Shown here piece after piece: positions 1 through 14,400 of a DNA stretch of 64,000 bases. Under the pieces are notes generated by a model. It was not told the DNA's origin. It saw nothing but the letters and a program-made list of their open reading frames with translations, and did no database searches. A program made the position numbers and the translations under genes. Each line of letters starts with the position of its first letter. Position 1 is the stretch's first letter. Origin of the DNA: Pycnopodia helianthoides (taxonomy: Eukaryota; Echinodermata; Asteroidea; Forcipulatida; Asteriidae); the NCBI GenBank assembly GCA_032158295.1, contig CM063248.1, positions 14,708,657-14,772,656 of the forward strand. The letters run 5' to 3'.

Positions 1-582
1 CCATAAATACTAATGTGGTGACCAAGCCCATCCTACCCCCCAGCCCATAATCAGTATCTCAAGATTTTAGAGCCGATAAAACTGTATTAAACAACACAAA
101 AACAAGTAGGGAGCCAGTCACAAACAGTATACACTACACTGTAATTAAGATTGTCTGCTCTGCTGAACCATCAAATCCACCTTAATCATTTAAACATTAA
201 ACTGGATTCATATTCTACACTTGAATGGAATCATATTCTATCGAACACTGGGCCCTCAGTCAAACGGCCATTCTGCTTCGTTATCATCTAAATAATAAAT
301 ACTATTATTGTTCACTGCCAGTGAATGTAAGGTTAGTTTTGAAGACGGGATCAATTGAGGTTGGATTATTGAAGGTGTTGTCACAGTTGAGAAGCTTATC
401 AAAATGGATTTCCATGAGGCAAGCCGATCTTCTCCTTGAATGAAGATAGTGTTTGAACGCTTTCCAGTGAGCTGTCAGTCTCTAGGCATTTTGTATGGGA
501 TTGGTTGATGCACACTTGTCAAAAGCACTAAGGATAAACTCCCCTGATTTGCCACCTAATACTGATTACTCAATTCATTTCA

Positions 583-683
583 CACAAGTATCAAGTAATA
601 AACCACAATGGAAACTGGCTGGGTAAATTTTAAAACAATTTGGGGTTGAATAAAGAAGACCACAAACACAGGGCTACGCAACT
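583..683 (-). mobile_element. tRNA-derived SINE fragment (3' part)
   Basis: The tail block with AGTAATAAACCACA and GGGAAACTG-like sequence is shared with the copies near 22.27, 36.25 and 60.13 kb. The tRNA-like head is lost. Confidence 0.6.
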
Positions 684-876
684 AGTTAACTTGTACCCAG
701 GTTAACTCGTACCCCCAGGTTAACTCGTACCCAGGTTAACTTGTACCCAGGTTAACTCATACCCAGGTTAACTCATACCCAGGTTAACTCATACCAAGGT
801 CAACTGATACCCAGGTTATCTCATACCCATGTTAACTCATACCCAGGTTAACTCGTACCCAAGTCTATTCGTACAG
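680..876. repeat. Minisatellite, about 16-bp unit
   Basis: About a dozen imperfect head-to-tail copies of CCAGGTTAACTCRTAC. Confidence 0.9.
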
Positions 877-1110
877 TCTAACATACAAATTTGTACAATT
901 ATGTATCATAGCTCATGACCCCTTCATTTGAACTAAGCCGCCTGAATAATTCAAAGGAAGCTTTGAAATATACTGGAAATGTGATTGGATGCAGGGAAAA
1001 CTTAGCAGAATCCTCAAAAATCCCACAAAAAGGTGCGACAGAACAAATTATCACTCTAGATCAAGACAAGACATCATCAAGTTAAAACTCAAGAGCTTCC
1101 CGGAAGACTC

Positions 1111-1180
1111 ACGATTCGAGATTCAAGACAAGATTCAAGATTCAAGATTCAAGATTCAAGATTCAAGATTCAAGATTCGA
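1111..1180. repeat. Tandem 7-bp repeat
   Basis: Uninterrupted GATTCAA units with one or two variant copies at the edges. Confidence 0.9.
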
Positions 1181-1660
1181 CAGCAACATGGCACCAACAC
1201 ATCCCTGCATATTATGGACCGGTAACAAAACCGTTCAATAGACAAACCTTGCCTTCCAGTGTGATCATTGTGAGATGTGGCAGCATGTGACACCGTTTTT
1301 ATCGCTAGAAAAGTACCTGAAAATTGTGAGCGAGCCTTCCATTCTAGAAATATGGATCTGTTTCCTGTCACAGACTAACATCATCTTCATCTCCCCTCAG
1401 CCTTGCAGCAGCCGACTTTGAGTCCATGGAAGTAGACAGTGATTTCAACATCTCTTCAAGCTTCACCATTCCCAATGTACCCAATAAGGATCCTCTTCCC
1501 AATGCCCCCCCCCCCTACTCACCGCTGTTCAAGGCCTTAATGAGAGGGCACTATAACACTCAAAAGTCTCTCACTGTTTCCCATTTGCCTGGGCATTTGA
1601 CATCCACCTCTTTCACAAATTCCCAAGTTAATGTTGCTCATATAATTTTCCTGTAGATGC

Positions 1661-1666
1661 TTTATT
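1661..1666 (-). terminator. Possible eIF5B polyadenylation signal
   Basis: TTTATT on the plus strand reads AATAAA on the minus strand. It lies about 740 bases past the eIF5B stop codon. It was chosen only by motif and position; the true 3' end is unknown. Confidence 0.3.
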
Positions 1667-2404
1667 GTGTTGTCCCCATGTATTTTCTCCCCTGTTTATC
1701 TAAACACCCTGGGATCCAATTAGTGCAAATACAACCACTAACTTTTCACATGTCTATTTCGTTCAGAATGCTAGTATATTATAACCGAAGATGCTGTTGC
1801 TGCATCTTCAGGCCCCTTGAAATTAAAATCATGTTTGTCTTTTATCCAGACATCCAAGAAATAAAATCCTTTTGGTAAACTGCTATCTTTCCTCTAAGAC
1901 ATCCCTTAGGGACCGTCTCTAAAAGTCAAGACTGCTCTAAGCACAGTAGAACGATCCCGTAGGCACACGCCACCAATCCAGTGGACCGTCAGAGCGTTCC
2001 GCTGGACCGCAACATTGTGCCGAACTACGGTAACATTTCTACATGTAAGATGTGCGCGTTGGCATTTTGATCGTTTCAATCAAACATGTCTTGCAATCTA
2101 ACGAACTGATCTATGTAAGCTCGCTGGAATACTTAACCGATCCAAGTAGAACGTTCCTCCCGTTCGGACTTTTGAGATGCTCCCTTAAGTCACGAAGCTC
2201 ACAAAACTGAACCTGCTGAAAGTTGTGGTCGTGATGTCTTCCGTGTATGTATGAAACCACATTTCTCTATCTTCTGGAATTTGTCCTGTTCCATCCAAAA
2301 CAGCAATAACTATTTTCCTTACTGCAGGTGACGATTCCCCGCATTCAAACATCTCCATTACTCTTGACATTAAACCACATTAAACCCCCCCAACTCATTG
2401 ACGC

Positions 2405-5400
2405 TCATAAGATCTCCAGCATCTTCTTGAGTTCAATCATTGTTTGCCAGTCACTTTTTTGAAGGTCTTCACGGAAGTATTTCTTGACGGCGTTGATGGA
2501 CTCCCGAGATATCTGCAGATGACAACAAATACCACAACATTAGTTTCATTAACAAGTTACAATTATACTTTGTTTTACAGCAGAAAAAAGAACAAAAATA
2601 ATGTAATATTCAAAAAATATTCTGCCAGTCTGTCGGTCAGTACACCAGGGAAACCTTCACAGGTTACCACTGTCTGAAATGGCATAAGTATTGAGTGATC
2701 AACCCACATGGCCTTTATTTGAATGAGCTTCTCATCTCATTTTGTATTTACTATTCAAATTCAATTCAATTTCAATTCAATAAACATTTATTTCATGATG
2801 GTGAGTACAAAGACATGTACATGTTAATTACAATGAATAATGAATGCCACATAATAAACAAAACAAGGAAATTTAAACTACCCGATGAAAATACAGCATT
2901 ATAGACAATGTGACCTGTGACATCACATGTTTACAAAAGAGCCACAGAGCCTGGACTTCCGGCGGGCACATTTGTACACAGCTCAATGGAAGAATACAAT
3001 AAATCTTATGTTTTATGGAGATCGCACTGTCTGATTTTCCTCAACTTTTGATATGAAGAAAGGGGGGACATCTCAAAAGCTGTAAAGCTGTTGCTTTTGT
3101 AAATTTTGAATTTATGTGAAAATTATGACACAAAATATAAATTTTCCCATTGAGCCTGTGTAGCATCTTGCCCGTCAGGAATAGCATTACAATGTATGAG
3201 GTCACCACTCTGTAAACAAATATATTATGGTCTATACATTTATAGCCAATATGTAGAGAACAAAGTGAAGAATAGTGCTTTTATGCCTTTCCCTATAGAC
3301 AGACAATGACTTGGGCATATCAAGGTCAACAACAAAACATTAACAGAGACCAGAGGGCTAGATATATGTATTAAAGATTACTATAAAAACAACCTATTTG
3401 TAAGAATTATATGCCAGTAGACTCTAAAATCTTTCTGGTAATGAAACCAAGGGACCCTCAAAAAAAGTGTCTAGCACTGTGACCCGTAGGCCTGAAGATA
3501 GCTGTTTAGAGAAGATAATGAAGAAGTGCTCAGTTTTTAAATTTTCGAGGAAAACCCCAAGTAGGTCTGAGGTAGGATTAAAACTTCTGTTTCAGTTCAT
3601 AACTGAGTTTCGATACTATTCAGTCAAAACGGCCTTGAATTGGACCATTTGACTGACAAAAAATTCCTGGAATGGAATGTAAAGATTCATTGGTTGTTGA
3701 AATCCAACGACGTCATGTTTCAAATTTCACTCTGAAAAAGTCAGTAATAAACCAAAACATCCTCGTACAAATGTGTAAAGACCCAATTTTTCTCAGAATG
3801 ATGACAGAAGATGTCTTGGATGTTGACAAATCTTGCACTTGCAACTTACACCATTTTAACGTGAGGTTAGAGACTTGTAATTTTTTCCCCCACTCACATG
3901 AGGACTCTATCTATTGGAAAATGAAAACATCACAAAATTGGATAGGTCATTTCCCTTCCTCTTTAAATATTCGATAACCAACGCTCAAACATGTTTCTGG
4001 TCCGGGTCACCAAAACGTGGCCCCCCCCTCGAAGACTCATCTTTTGTACTTACTCTGCTGATGAGGATGTCTTGACTGTCAAAGTGTCTGCCGTACATCT
4101 TAGGTGCATCCCCGCCAGTATTCTCAATCTTAATACACACCTCCTGGCCTTTACGAGCAGTCTCTACATTCTTGTGGTTGACCTCTATACTTGAGACTGC
4201 ACCTAGTACAATACACTGTGTAATGGAGGGAATAAAACAAATGGGAAATTAAGTCCCAAATGTGAAAATCTTTCAGTGACCAATCACACAGCACGAAAAA
4301 AACTAAGGTGTATTAATAAGTAGCCAATCAATAATTCTTTTTTCAAAACCTTTCATCAGCCAATCATATTGCTTCAAAGTTGCAAATAACAACAAAACTT
4401 ATACGTAACGAATCAACACCCGACATTTCTCAAACCCTACCTCCTTGGAAGGAACACAGATGGGCGTCCCAACCTTGACGATCCCCGCCTCCACCATGAC
4501 CCCGACGACGATGGGATTCCGCGCGTTGAAGATAAACTGCGGCATGACCCTGAGCTTGCACGGGAAGATGGCAACGTTTTTGTGCTCTTCCCTCTGCTTC
4601 TGCTTCATCTCTTCCCTGTAACCCATGAACTTATCAAAGAGATGATAGATGATGTCCGCCTGGAAGATCTTAATGCCCTCCCTGTCGGCCATTTCTTGGG
4701 CTTCCCGCTCCACTTTCACATCAAACGCCAGGATGACGGCATATCTGTATAGATAGTGACAATAAAAACAGCAATGTCACAGTACAAAAACATAATTACT
4801 TCCAAAACAGCAGTTACACTACATATAATGTGGTACAAGTCATTGCACCAGACATTGTTCAAATCTATAAACTCACAAATAGTTTATTAGATGAACATTC
4901 CATGTATTGCAACGATTATATGACTGAAATATGATAGGGCTCTTCAGTATCAGGTCTGTGATATGTTGCATATGAAACAATGCATGTAAAACACTGAGGT
5001 TACTTAAGATTCAAGAGAAGGGTCATTCATGGCAGGCTGCATAATGTTTCATCTCTCAGCATGTTGGCGTGTCAGGGACGAGCGTTCAAGTGCACTGGAC
5101 TTCGGCTCTGTGTTTCTCAGTCACTTGCCCACGTAATTTTTAGTTCAGAGAAAAATTGACCCATTGACAAACAAGGAAGACGCCATCATTTGGGCTCAGT
5201 TGGTAGAGCACAGGCCTGTTAATGTGGAGGTCGCAGGTTCAAAATCCCGCTCTAGTCAATTGTTCTCTGTTCACCCCAAAATTGAATTAAAATTTACCAA
5301 GTCGGTTTCCCACAAACACAAAAATATCAAAACAATCTAAACCAAAATGTAATTAAATCATTTTGATTGAAAGTTATGAAGGTTGTTATTTGCACATTCT

Positions 5401-8400
5401 TTACAAACAAAAATGGAAGTTTTCTGTTAATGATACTAAACAGATAAACACTCAAAAAGGGATATGGAATAAAGCAACATTATCATTGACACAATTTCAG
5501 GAAAACAAACAAGTCCAACTACATAAAACAACAACACACAAACAAACACCCCCCCCAAATTCCAAACAAACCCCAAAGCAATACTCACTGGCCGTCTCGT
5601 TCCAGCATAACAGATGCTTTCATGACATCCTTTCTGTGGACAGGACCAATAGAGATGCCAGCATACTGAGGAGTAGAAATCAAACCATAAATTAATTACT
5701 AAAAATATGTTGACATCATAGAGCTATATATATTGACTAGAGCGCTAACTTGCTCTGAGTTTAGAAGCCACCCTGGGCGCAGACATGTTTGATGTGTTGC
5801 GCGACTACGGAACGATTTTAATTTTAAGAGAGCACACATGGCCGCGAAAATTTTGCATTCGGCGTGCGCGCTTACGTACGCGCCATATTTAATCTAACGA
5901 TCATTGCTCTTGAAAACAGGTGATTTTAGTGATGTCTTAAAAAAATATGTAGTAGGTGATTCTCTGATGTTGTTACTTACGTCTTAGGAAAAATGCTGAG
6001 TCGAACTAAAGCCTTGTTTGGGAGGATTCAATGCTTCAAGATGTCAAGGGGAAAAAAAAGAAATCTGCTTCAAGGATACACAATATGCCGGCAAGAATGA
6101 CGAACTAAAAAAAAAAAACGTACACGCGCAAACGAACATGTTAAACATGACGCACATGACGCTCGCAGTTTGTACGCTCATTAGCAGATTGTGCGTTCTC
6201 ATTTGCTGCATATTTGGTTCGATGACGCATAGAAAAGAAACAAACGCTTTATCATGCAAATAGCCGTACAATTGCCGTACAAAATTTCAAGCTTTTGTAT
6301 TGGTTTGTACATAAACATGGATGCTTCAAAACCTTAGTGCGTGTATAACGGGGTGTTAGCGCTCTAGTCAATATATATAGCTCTATGGTTGACATCTACT
6401 TTTAACAATAATAATAACAACAATGATGAGCATTTTCATTTTATGAAACATGCTCCTGGGCGCTTAACATTTAGAAAACAATATATAATACATAAAAGTT
6501 ACACATCTTAAAACCTTAGGTAAAAGAGGGTTAAAAAGGTCATTATAAACAGTGCTTTTCTGCTATAGACCCTGCAAGTCTCTCGCGTACCCAAAATTAT
6601 TATGCTACATGCATATGGTGCCTGCTTCAGATGCCTGAGAAAGGCTTCATGCATGAAGCCTCAGTGAGAAATGACCTCTTTCTCACAAAGAGTTGTTTCT
6701 CACAATGTTTTATACTATCAGCAGTACTCAGGTGCTCCTTACCAAGTAAGTTTTATGGTTCTGTATTTCTTGAGTAATTACCAAATGCATCCACTGCCTT
6801 TGAGAGAAGGTACATAAACAGGTCTCATAATTCAAAACAGCCCAGCATACCAGTTGTAAGCTGATGAGTGCCTTGAGAGGCTCGTAGACAAATCGCTAGA
6901 AAATTGTGTATTATTATTATAGCCGTTGGCATTTCGGCTGAGCAATTCTCTTACTGTGGTCAGCAAAGTTGTTGCTAAGCATCTTTGTGTGATTGAGCAA
7001 AAATACTTACAGGAATCTCAGACGTCTTGAGGAATTCTAGCAACGCTTCAAGAGATCCTAGTGTGGACGCTTGGACGTAGACCCCAAGGTCTGCTAGCTT
7101 GATTGATTTAAGTGCGTCTTTTAGTTGTTCCGATACCTCTTCCTATCAAGACAAGATAATGGCATTTATTCAATTCTATTATTTTAACCCTCCTACTGTT
7201 TCACCATTGATTACCCTACTCATATTCACCCCAACAAAGACAAGATAATGGCATTTATTAACTCTTTCACTCCGTAATAGAATTTTCAAATTTCGTGCGG
7301 TTTGTACGGAATTAATTATTCACCCCAACGAAGACAAGATAATGGCATTTATTAAACTCTATTATCTTAACCCTCAAACTATTTCCCCATTTATTATCAT
7401 ACTAATATTCACCCCATAGAAGACAAGATAATGGCATTTATTAAATTATGTTATGGTATGGGTATCATCCACAAGGAGCCTGACTGGCAGAGCAGAATGC
7501 ACCACTCTCCCAACTTTAAAAGTGAATGGTGAAACTAGATGCTGGGAAATAAGGCACTCTTCTAAAGACCACGGATGTATGATCCCTTTAACTAAAGTTA
7601 TTCTGAATGCAGAAAGATTGTTCAGTTGCTCACCTTTAGAATGTCGACTTCATCGGATTGTTGAGCAACAAGCAAGGGCATTCCTGCCAGAGCTTTCTCT
7701 AGATCCTTAGCAAGGATCTTGACCCCCTGGGCACCAGTGATCTCTTTGAACTTCTCATATTGATTCTGAGGTCAAAGTATACGGACACATTGATGGGTTT
7801 AGTAAAGATCACATGACCTCAAATAATCTAACGATAACATCAAATTGTCTTCATTGCGTTGGCTGCCCAGCAGTAGTTACATGTATGACTTTATGCTGGG
7901 CGTGCTTAGGGGCCATCCAAAGTTTACAATATTTTCACGGTCATACAAAGAATATGACGGGGGAGTAAAGCATGCCTGATATGGGGCAGAGGGTATCCCC
8001 CACATTGTAACACACTAGATTCCTCTTGTACAGAAGTATCCCCAACCCCCTTAAATCCTCTAAAGAATTCCTGAGATTCCAAGTACGAACATTTCAGGTT
8101 TTTTGACCACAATGTTTGTGTTTTCCCCAAGGCAAAAAAAAAATAATCTGAAAACAGAATAAAGTAGGAAGAATATCATGACTGGTTTTAGATGTGGGAG
8201 GAAAACCCCAATGGGGTAGGGACTGAAAACCCAATCCACGTGCAAGGCTCTGGTCTGAGGTGGGATTCGAACCGAGGTCCACAAACGTAAAAAGGCAGGG
8301 AAAGAAACCACAGAGCCAACCCGCTCCTCAGATTCACATACCTTTACTCTGAGTTCCTTTAAAGGTTGCGGCATCAGTAAACCTCTGACTGGTGTTATTA

Positions 8401-11400
8401 TTGGACCTTCCTGACCGGCTAAGATAATAGTATCTCCTTCTTTTAATCGACCGTTGACCAGTACGACGTCTACCGTTGTTCCAAGCCCGGGAAGAGATTT
8501 CACCTTTGGTAGGAAACAAATGAATCATTTAAAGTCAGAAATCGCCATCAAAAAGAGTAATCATTTTATCATCGTCAACTTAAATTACAAAAAATGTAAC
8601 CACTAATACATTTAGATCATTTTCTGTCAATATGGACAGAGTTCTCACTGGACGATAGCCCATGGTTGGAATTCTACTTGGCACAAAGAATGCTTTACAA
8701 CCTTGAGATGGATTGCACAAAGGTTAATGCTACGAAATCAACCCAAATTAAGCTAGACTCTACCTATATTTTGAATTCTATAATTTACCTTTAAAATAAG
8801 ACACAGGTTTTCCTGTTCGAACCGATGCTTAACTTGAAGCAACATGCCTTCCACATCATGACACAGGCCTGGAATTACACGGAGGCCATGGAGGCCATGG
8901 GCTCCATTGCCCTATTCTTGGAGCCCCTTTAAAAGTTTCCCATAGACTTTAAGCTTTACCGTTGGAAGTGCCCTTGCAAAATGAAACGGCCTTGCCCTCT
9001 CAAAGATGAAATCCTGACTACATTGCCCTGGTCTAGGCTATGGTGCCCCCTTCATAAGTTTCCCATAGACTTTAAGCTTTTCCATTGGAAGTGCCCTTTG
9101 CAAAAATGAAACCGGCCTTGCCCTCTCCAAGATGAAATCCCTGACAACAGACAATGCTCTTTAACTCACCTCTAGCGTAGTACACTGCAGCTCCTCAGAG
9201 AAAGATAGCCTCTTAGCGAGTCTCGTCTGACTGTACTCAATTAGTAGAGCTATCAAGTTCCCCATCCCATCCCCAGAGTGGGCAGACGTCGGCACCAAGG
9301 AAACGTAGGATTTGGGGTCAGGATTCTCGGAAAACAGAGCAGCATTCAAACCCTAACAGAAATACAATTTCAAATGAGAAGAAAATTAATGATAATCTGT
9401 ACAGAAATGTTTCAAAGTTCAATGTTTTCAAAAATAACAATAGTCAGGGATAAGAGTCACTGCTGACAAAAAGAGTCTGAAACTTGGATCCAGATCTTAG
9501 GAGGTAGATTGAAATGATGGCATTTCCACCTTTTGGTAACCACTGGAGTTATAGATTCTATGGGGCTTTTGGAACAGTATCCTCAGTGCAAGAGAAGTAG
9601 ATCAAAGAGCCAGAAATTGTTTAATTTGGAGAAGACACAGCATTACTTATTATTACCGGCAGACTTTAAAAATGTCCGACTTCAGATAAAAGTTTAAAAT
9701 GCCTTATCCTATTATATTTCATTTTTACAAACCCCTATTATATTTCATTTTTTACAAACCGCTATTAATGAACTTAAAGGACTAACATTGAATAAAACGC
9801 TAACATTGAATAGAGTGTGGTGGCCGAGCAGACTAGTGCAAGGGACTCAAGTTCTTGTGTTATCAGAGTGTAGGTTCGGTTCCTGGTCATGGCACTTGTG
9901 TCCTTGAGCAAGACTTTAAGATAAAGCACTGAATAAGATGAAACACTGAACTCCAGGATGTGATATTTTTCAAGAACCTGCAGCTCTTTACAAGACCAGT
10001 GGTGATCAGGAAGGTCAAGAACATCTGCAGGAGGCCTATTCTCTATGAGTTTTGAGGCATTGCATGGTGAGGTATCAATATATATTCGGTTTGGGTAACA
10101 CCATGTGTATAAATATCTACTTGCTGTGTAGATTTGTTCTTAAGAGAACTTGTCTTGCTATTTATTCTACTACAGCGAAGTAGATTTTCGGAATTCGGGA
10201 GACTTCTCAGTTCTGAAAAGAACTGTCCTGCTTATTAACTACTACCTGGGCGGGAGGTAGGAAATCGGCCTGGACTACTGCTTTAGCTTTGTGGATCGGG
10301 GGGACTTCTCGTAATTAACTGCACTGCAGCGGAGTGAGTTCTTTTGGTCTCAACGTTTCGACTAGCTTGCTCTAATCATCGTCAGGCCTTTTGTCAGTCT
10401 TCTTTACCTGTTCAGCGAATGCAGTGACGGTTGCCTTCACCCTCTCGTCAAATTCATCTTTGGTGTGGCGCTTCTGTTTTTTGATGGTGTTGACGATGTC
10501 TGTGTGTGGACTGGTCTTCCATTCGTACAAAACATCAATCTTTGCCGAAAAAGGGTAACAATTAGAAATCAAATTAATGGAAAAAACATTGATATGCTTG
10601 ACTTAGAAACTCAAATTTCCACTTGCGATATAATTATTTAAATGGCTGCCAGGAGCAAGCTCTTGGTGGAGTACCATATTGTCCAGTTGTCCTTTTTCCT
10701 TTAATCGATTAAATTCAACTCAACATTTATTTCCATTGCAAAATGTACAAACAAGCAATTATAGAGAAGGTCAATTGAACAAAGACGTATTAAGAAAATA
10801 CGAGAATAATAATTAAATGAGACACAATAAAGTAGTTTTGTAAGTTGATTTTTAGTTTACCTTATTTAGTGCTACAATGAACGGTGTTTTACGTGCCCTA
10901 AGGAGGTTGAGTGATTCGATGGTCTGTGGTTCCAATCCGTGCATGATGTCCACCACTAGGATGGCGATATCACAGAGTGAGGAGCCACGCGAGCGTAGAT
11001 TGCTGAAGGATTCGTGGCCTGGGGTATCGATGATCAACAGGCCCGGAATCTTCAGCTCTTCTTTGGCAAACTGGAAACAGAAAATAATAATTGTTGAGTT
11101 TTTGTTCTGAAAGCATGATGTTGGTACTGGCTTCAAGCATTCTGATTACATCATGAAGAAACAACATTTTAATATAAACAAAATATTTGTGTTGTTCGTG
11201 CAACAAAGTTGTATACACATGGTTTAGGCTGTAATAGATTTTTCATGCTATTTTATCACAGTTTTTCTGGATTTTCCCAAGGGCCAAACCCCCCCCCCCC
11301 AAAGATCAGACTAAAGTAGGAAGAATGCCAAGCCTGAAAAAAGTGATGTTGTTCAATCTCTTTGAATCTGTTTCATCTGTAGATGCAACCATTTTGAATC

Positions 11401-14400
11401 TCACCTGTCGACACATTTTAGTTTGTTCCTTGATAGCATCAGGGGGGACCATCGTAGCACCAATCTGTTGGGTAATACCGCCAGCTTCTCCATCTTGGAC
11501 GTGACTGTGTCGAATCTTCAAAATAAAGAAAATAGATTACGTGTAACTCACCATTACATTTTGCAGTTGGCAGCCAAACCAAATCAGTTACAAGTAAGAC
11601 AATGGTTTGAATGGAATCCCTGGTATCACAAACATCCCGCCATTTTTACTCTTCTGCGCTGCTCACCATTCGAGATATAGGACAAAATATAATGAAAAAT
11701 GGCAGCCATTTTGAAATTTAAAATGGCGACTGGATAAGCAGTTGAAAAATTGTACAAAACTTTTTTGAAATCAGCACCCCCAAAATGACAAAATCCAGCT
11801 GAATCCAAATATCTGACGTATCATATTATACTACTATTTTCAGGGCTTGAATTTGACACTGGACCGCAGGCCCGAAACCAGTGATTTTAGCATTGGGCCA
11901 GTAAACTCATGACCGGACAAGTCTGGTGGTCTTGTGTTTTTTATTCAATAACAATTCATGTGCCTCACTCTGTAATATCTTGAACAGAAACAAATTATGT
12001 TCCAATGTTGACTTTGAGTAATGATTTGAAATATACTTAATACCCTTAAAGACAAATGAGGTAAACTTTCTCTTATATGTCTCAGTGCTTGTTCAATTAA
12101 ATGCAAGTTAAACTGTGCAAGGAAGTCTTTTCTCAGTTTGAATCTGGTCTTGTAAAATTATTTCTGGTCCAGTAAACATTTTGAGATACAAGTCCTGTGG
12201 TCTTGTGGATTTTTCCCCCAAATTCGAGCCCTGATTTTAATTCAGTGTTTCATTAAACAACTTCACCAATATACAGACAGCCAAAATGTTGCTAAACAAA
12301 ACAAAAAGTAACACAGATGGTTCTATGAAATTGGTTATTTTTTAACGAGTAACATTGGTAACATTTGCCTGAGTGCCGGGCAGGAGTAGGGACTGCTGGG
12401 GCTTTGCCGCCCATCACTGCCACCACAGCAAACAGCCCTGGTGCTGAACCATACCTTGTCTAGAATCTTTGTTTTTCCAGTGTCCACATGACCAAGAACG
12501 ACAACAACAGGTGACCTGAGTTTGTCTGTTGACCTTTTAGATTCAGCGTTTTCTCTTCTTTTCTGAAAGAGAAGAAAACAAATATGGAAAGAAATAAAAA
12601 TAAAAATCAGATTTAATCATGCTTAAAGCATGGAGCCACATTGTTAAGAGCTGTCCAGGGGACACAGTTGCTAGCACAGAGAAATCTTGCCCATCAAAAA
12701 CTTGGTTGACAGACACAAAGCTGTCGCCATGTTGTCAAAAAAAACCCAAAAGCTCATGGTTCATTTTCAAAACTACAGTCTGCTTGTTTGAAGTCCTGTA
12801 CTAAAAAGGGTATGTTTCCAAAATGACTCCTATATCCCAAGCTGGAGAAGTGGTTTCGAAAAAGGCCATCGTAAAATATTGCCAGAGATTCAATTTTAAG
12901 CTCATTATGGCAAATCTGTCTGACAATGAAAGTAAGGATTTTGTATTTATTTCATTACGCACACAGCAGCGCAAGCGCCAATAACAGGATGGTGATTAGG
13001 AAGCAACAAGAAATGTTCAGTTTTAGATGTGGGAGGAAAACCCCAAATGGGGAAAACCCACGCAATCAGGTAGGGACTGAAAACCCAAACCACATGCAAG
13101 GCATTGGTCTGAGGTGGGATTTGAACCTGGGTCCGATGAGGTGAAAAGCAGGGAAAGAAACCACAGAGCCAACCTGATTTTTGTTTCATACCCAACAGAA
13201 GGCACCACACTTCTTGACCTTCCACATTGCATTGGCTGTGCCGGAATAAGCAACTGTGGCTGCGACTGAGGATTGATCGGCATATGGACATGCGTTGAAG
13301 CATAGGAGTCCCATAGCAACACCCTTAGCAACAGCCGCAGCCATAGCCACCAATTCGGACACAACCTCTGAATGAGGGAGAAACAAGATGGCAACTATCT
13401 CTTGCACTGACCTGAATCCGAAGTTTGACTTTCTCTCTAGCTTTCTCTACTGGTGTTCGCTCATCGTCTGACTCAGACTCGGACTCAGACTCGCTCTCTT
13501 CTTCTTCTTCATCCTCTTCCTCCTCTTCCTCAGTACTACTCGCCTCCTCACTGTCTTCACCTTCATCCTCTTCCACATCTTCCTCAACTTGCTGCTTGGG
13601 TTTGGCGGAGACAGTGGATTCCGGTGGACTCTCTGTGGATGGTTTCTCTTCTTTACCTTCAAGAGGGAAAATATATTATCAATCGGGAGCGTTAATCCAA
13701 CTTTATAAATTGAATGACGAGTTCCTTCTTTGGTATCCTCTTTCTTATCAACAGTATAAAAACAAAAACCATGATGAAGTTGGAGCTTTCATTATTCTTC
13801 AAGTGTGTTTGACAAGGTCACACGATCAACATGCAAATTAAGCCTCTGATACTTACTAAGCACTGTGTATAAATTAGTATACAGTATTAACCACAGTGAC
13901 CCTGGATGACATCTTTTTCAGCCAATTGGTAGACATTTATGAATGCTCGAAACAACTTCAGAATGTCCTCTTTTGATTGTAGTCAGTTGACCTGTTAACT
14001 GGAATTACGGCCCCCGGACATCTATTGTGTAGCTTGCACATGCAGTGAGCATGCAACACTTCATTTCCATCAATCAAATAGTACAAAAAGTACCGTAATT
14101 CATGTTCGAAATCTCCCCTTTTCTTGGGGTTATTGTGAATCCCCAATTACAGACCTTTGTCCATTTGATGTACAAATAAGAATTGTGAAAGATTGATAGA
14201 CTGCTGTCATTGTTTATCACTGTATTCAGCATATGGGAAGCAGGTCCAAGATTCCAGCATTCCATGGCTGATTATCGGCTTGAGGCATAAATGCTTTTGA
14301 GGCATCATTACTTCTGAGGCATCATTGCTTCTGAGGCATCGATGCTTTTGAGGCATCATTGCTTTTGAGGCATCATTGCTTTTGAGGCATCATTGCTTTT

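Noticed and set aside
660..876. Regularly spaced repeats resembling a CRISPR array
   Set aside because: The 16-bp units are contiguous with no unique spacers, and the DNA is eukaryotic.
5200..5262. Candidate tRNA gene
   Set aside because: A and B boxes are present but the acceptor stem does not pair and a SINE body follows.
13425..13841. Serine-rich plus-strand ORF of 138 codons
   Set aside because: It is the antisense shadow of the acidic exon 12 of eIF5B (GAG/GAA codons read as CTC/TTC and neighbours).
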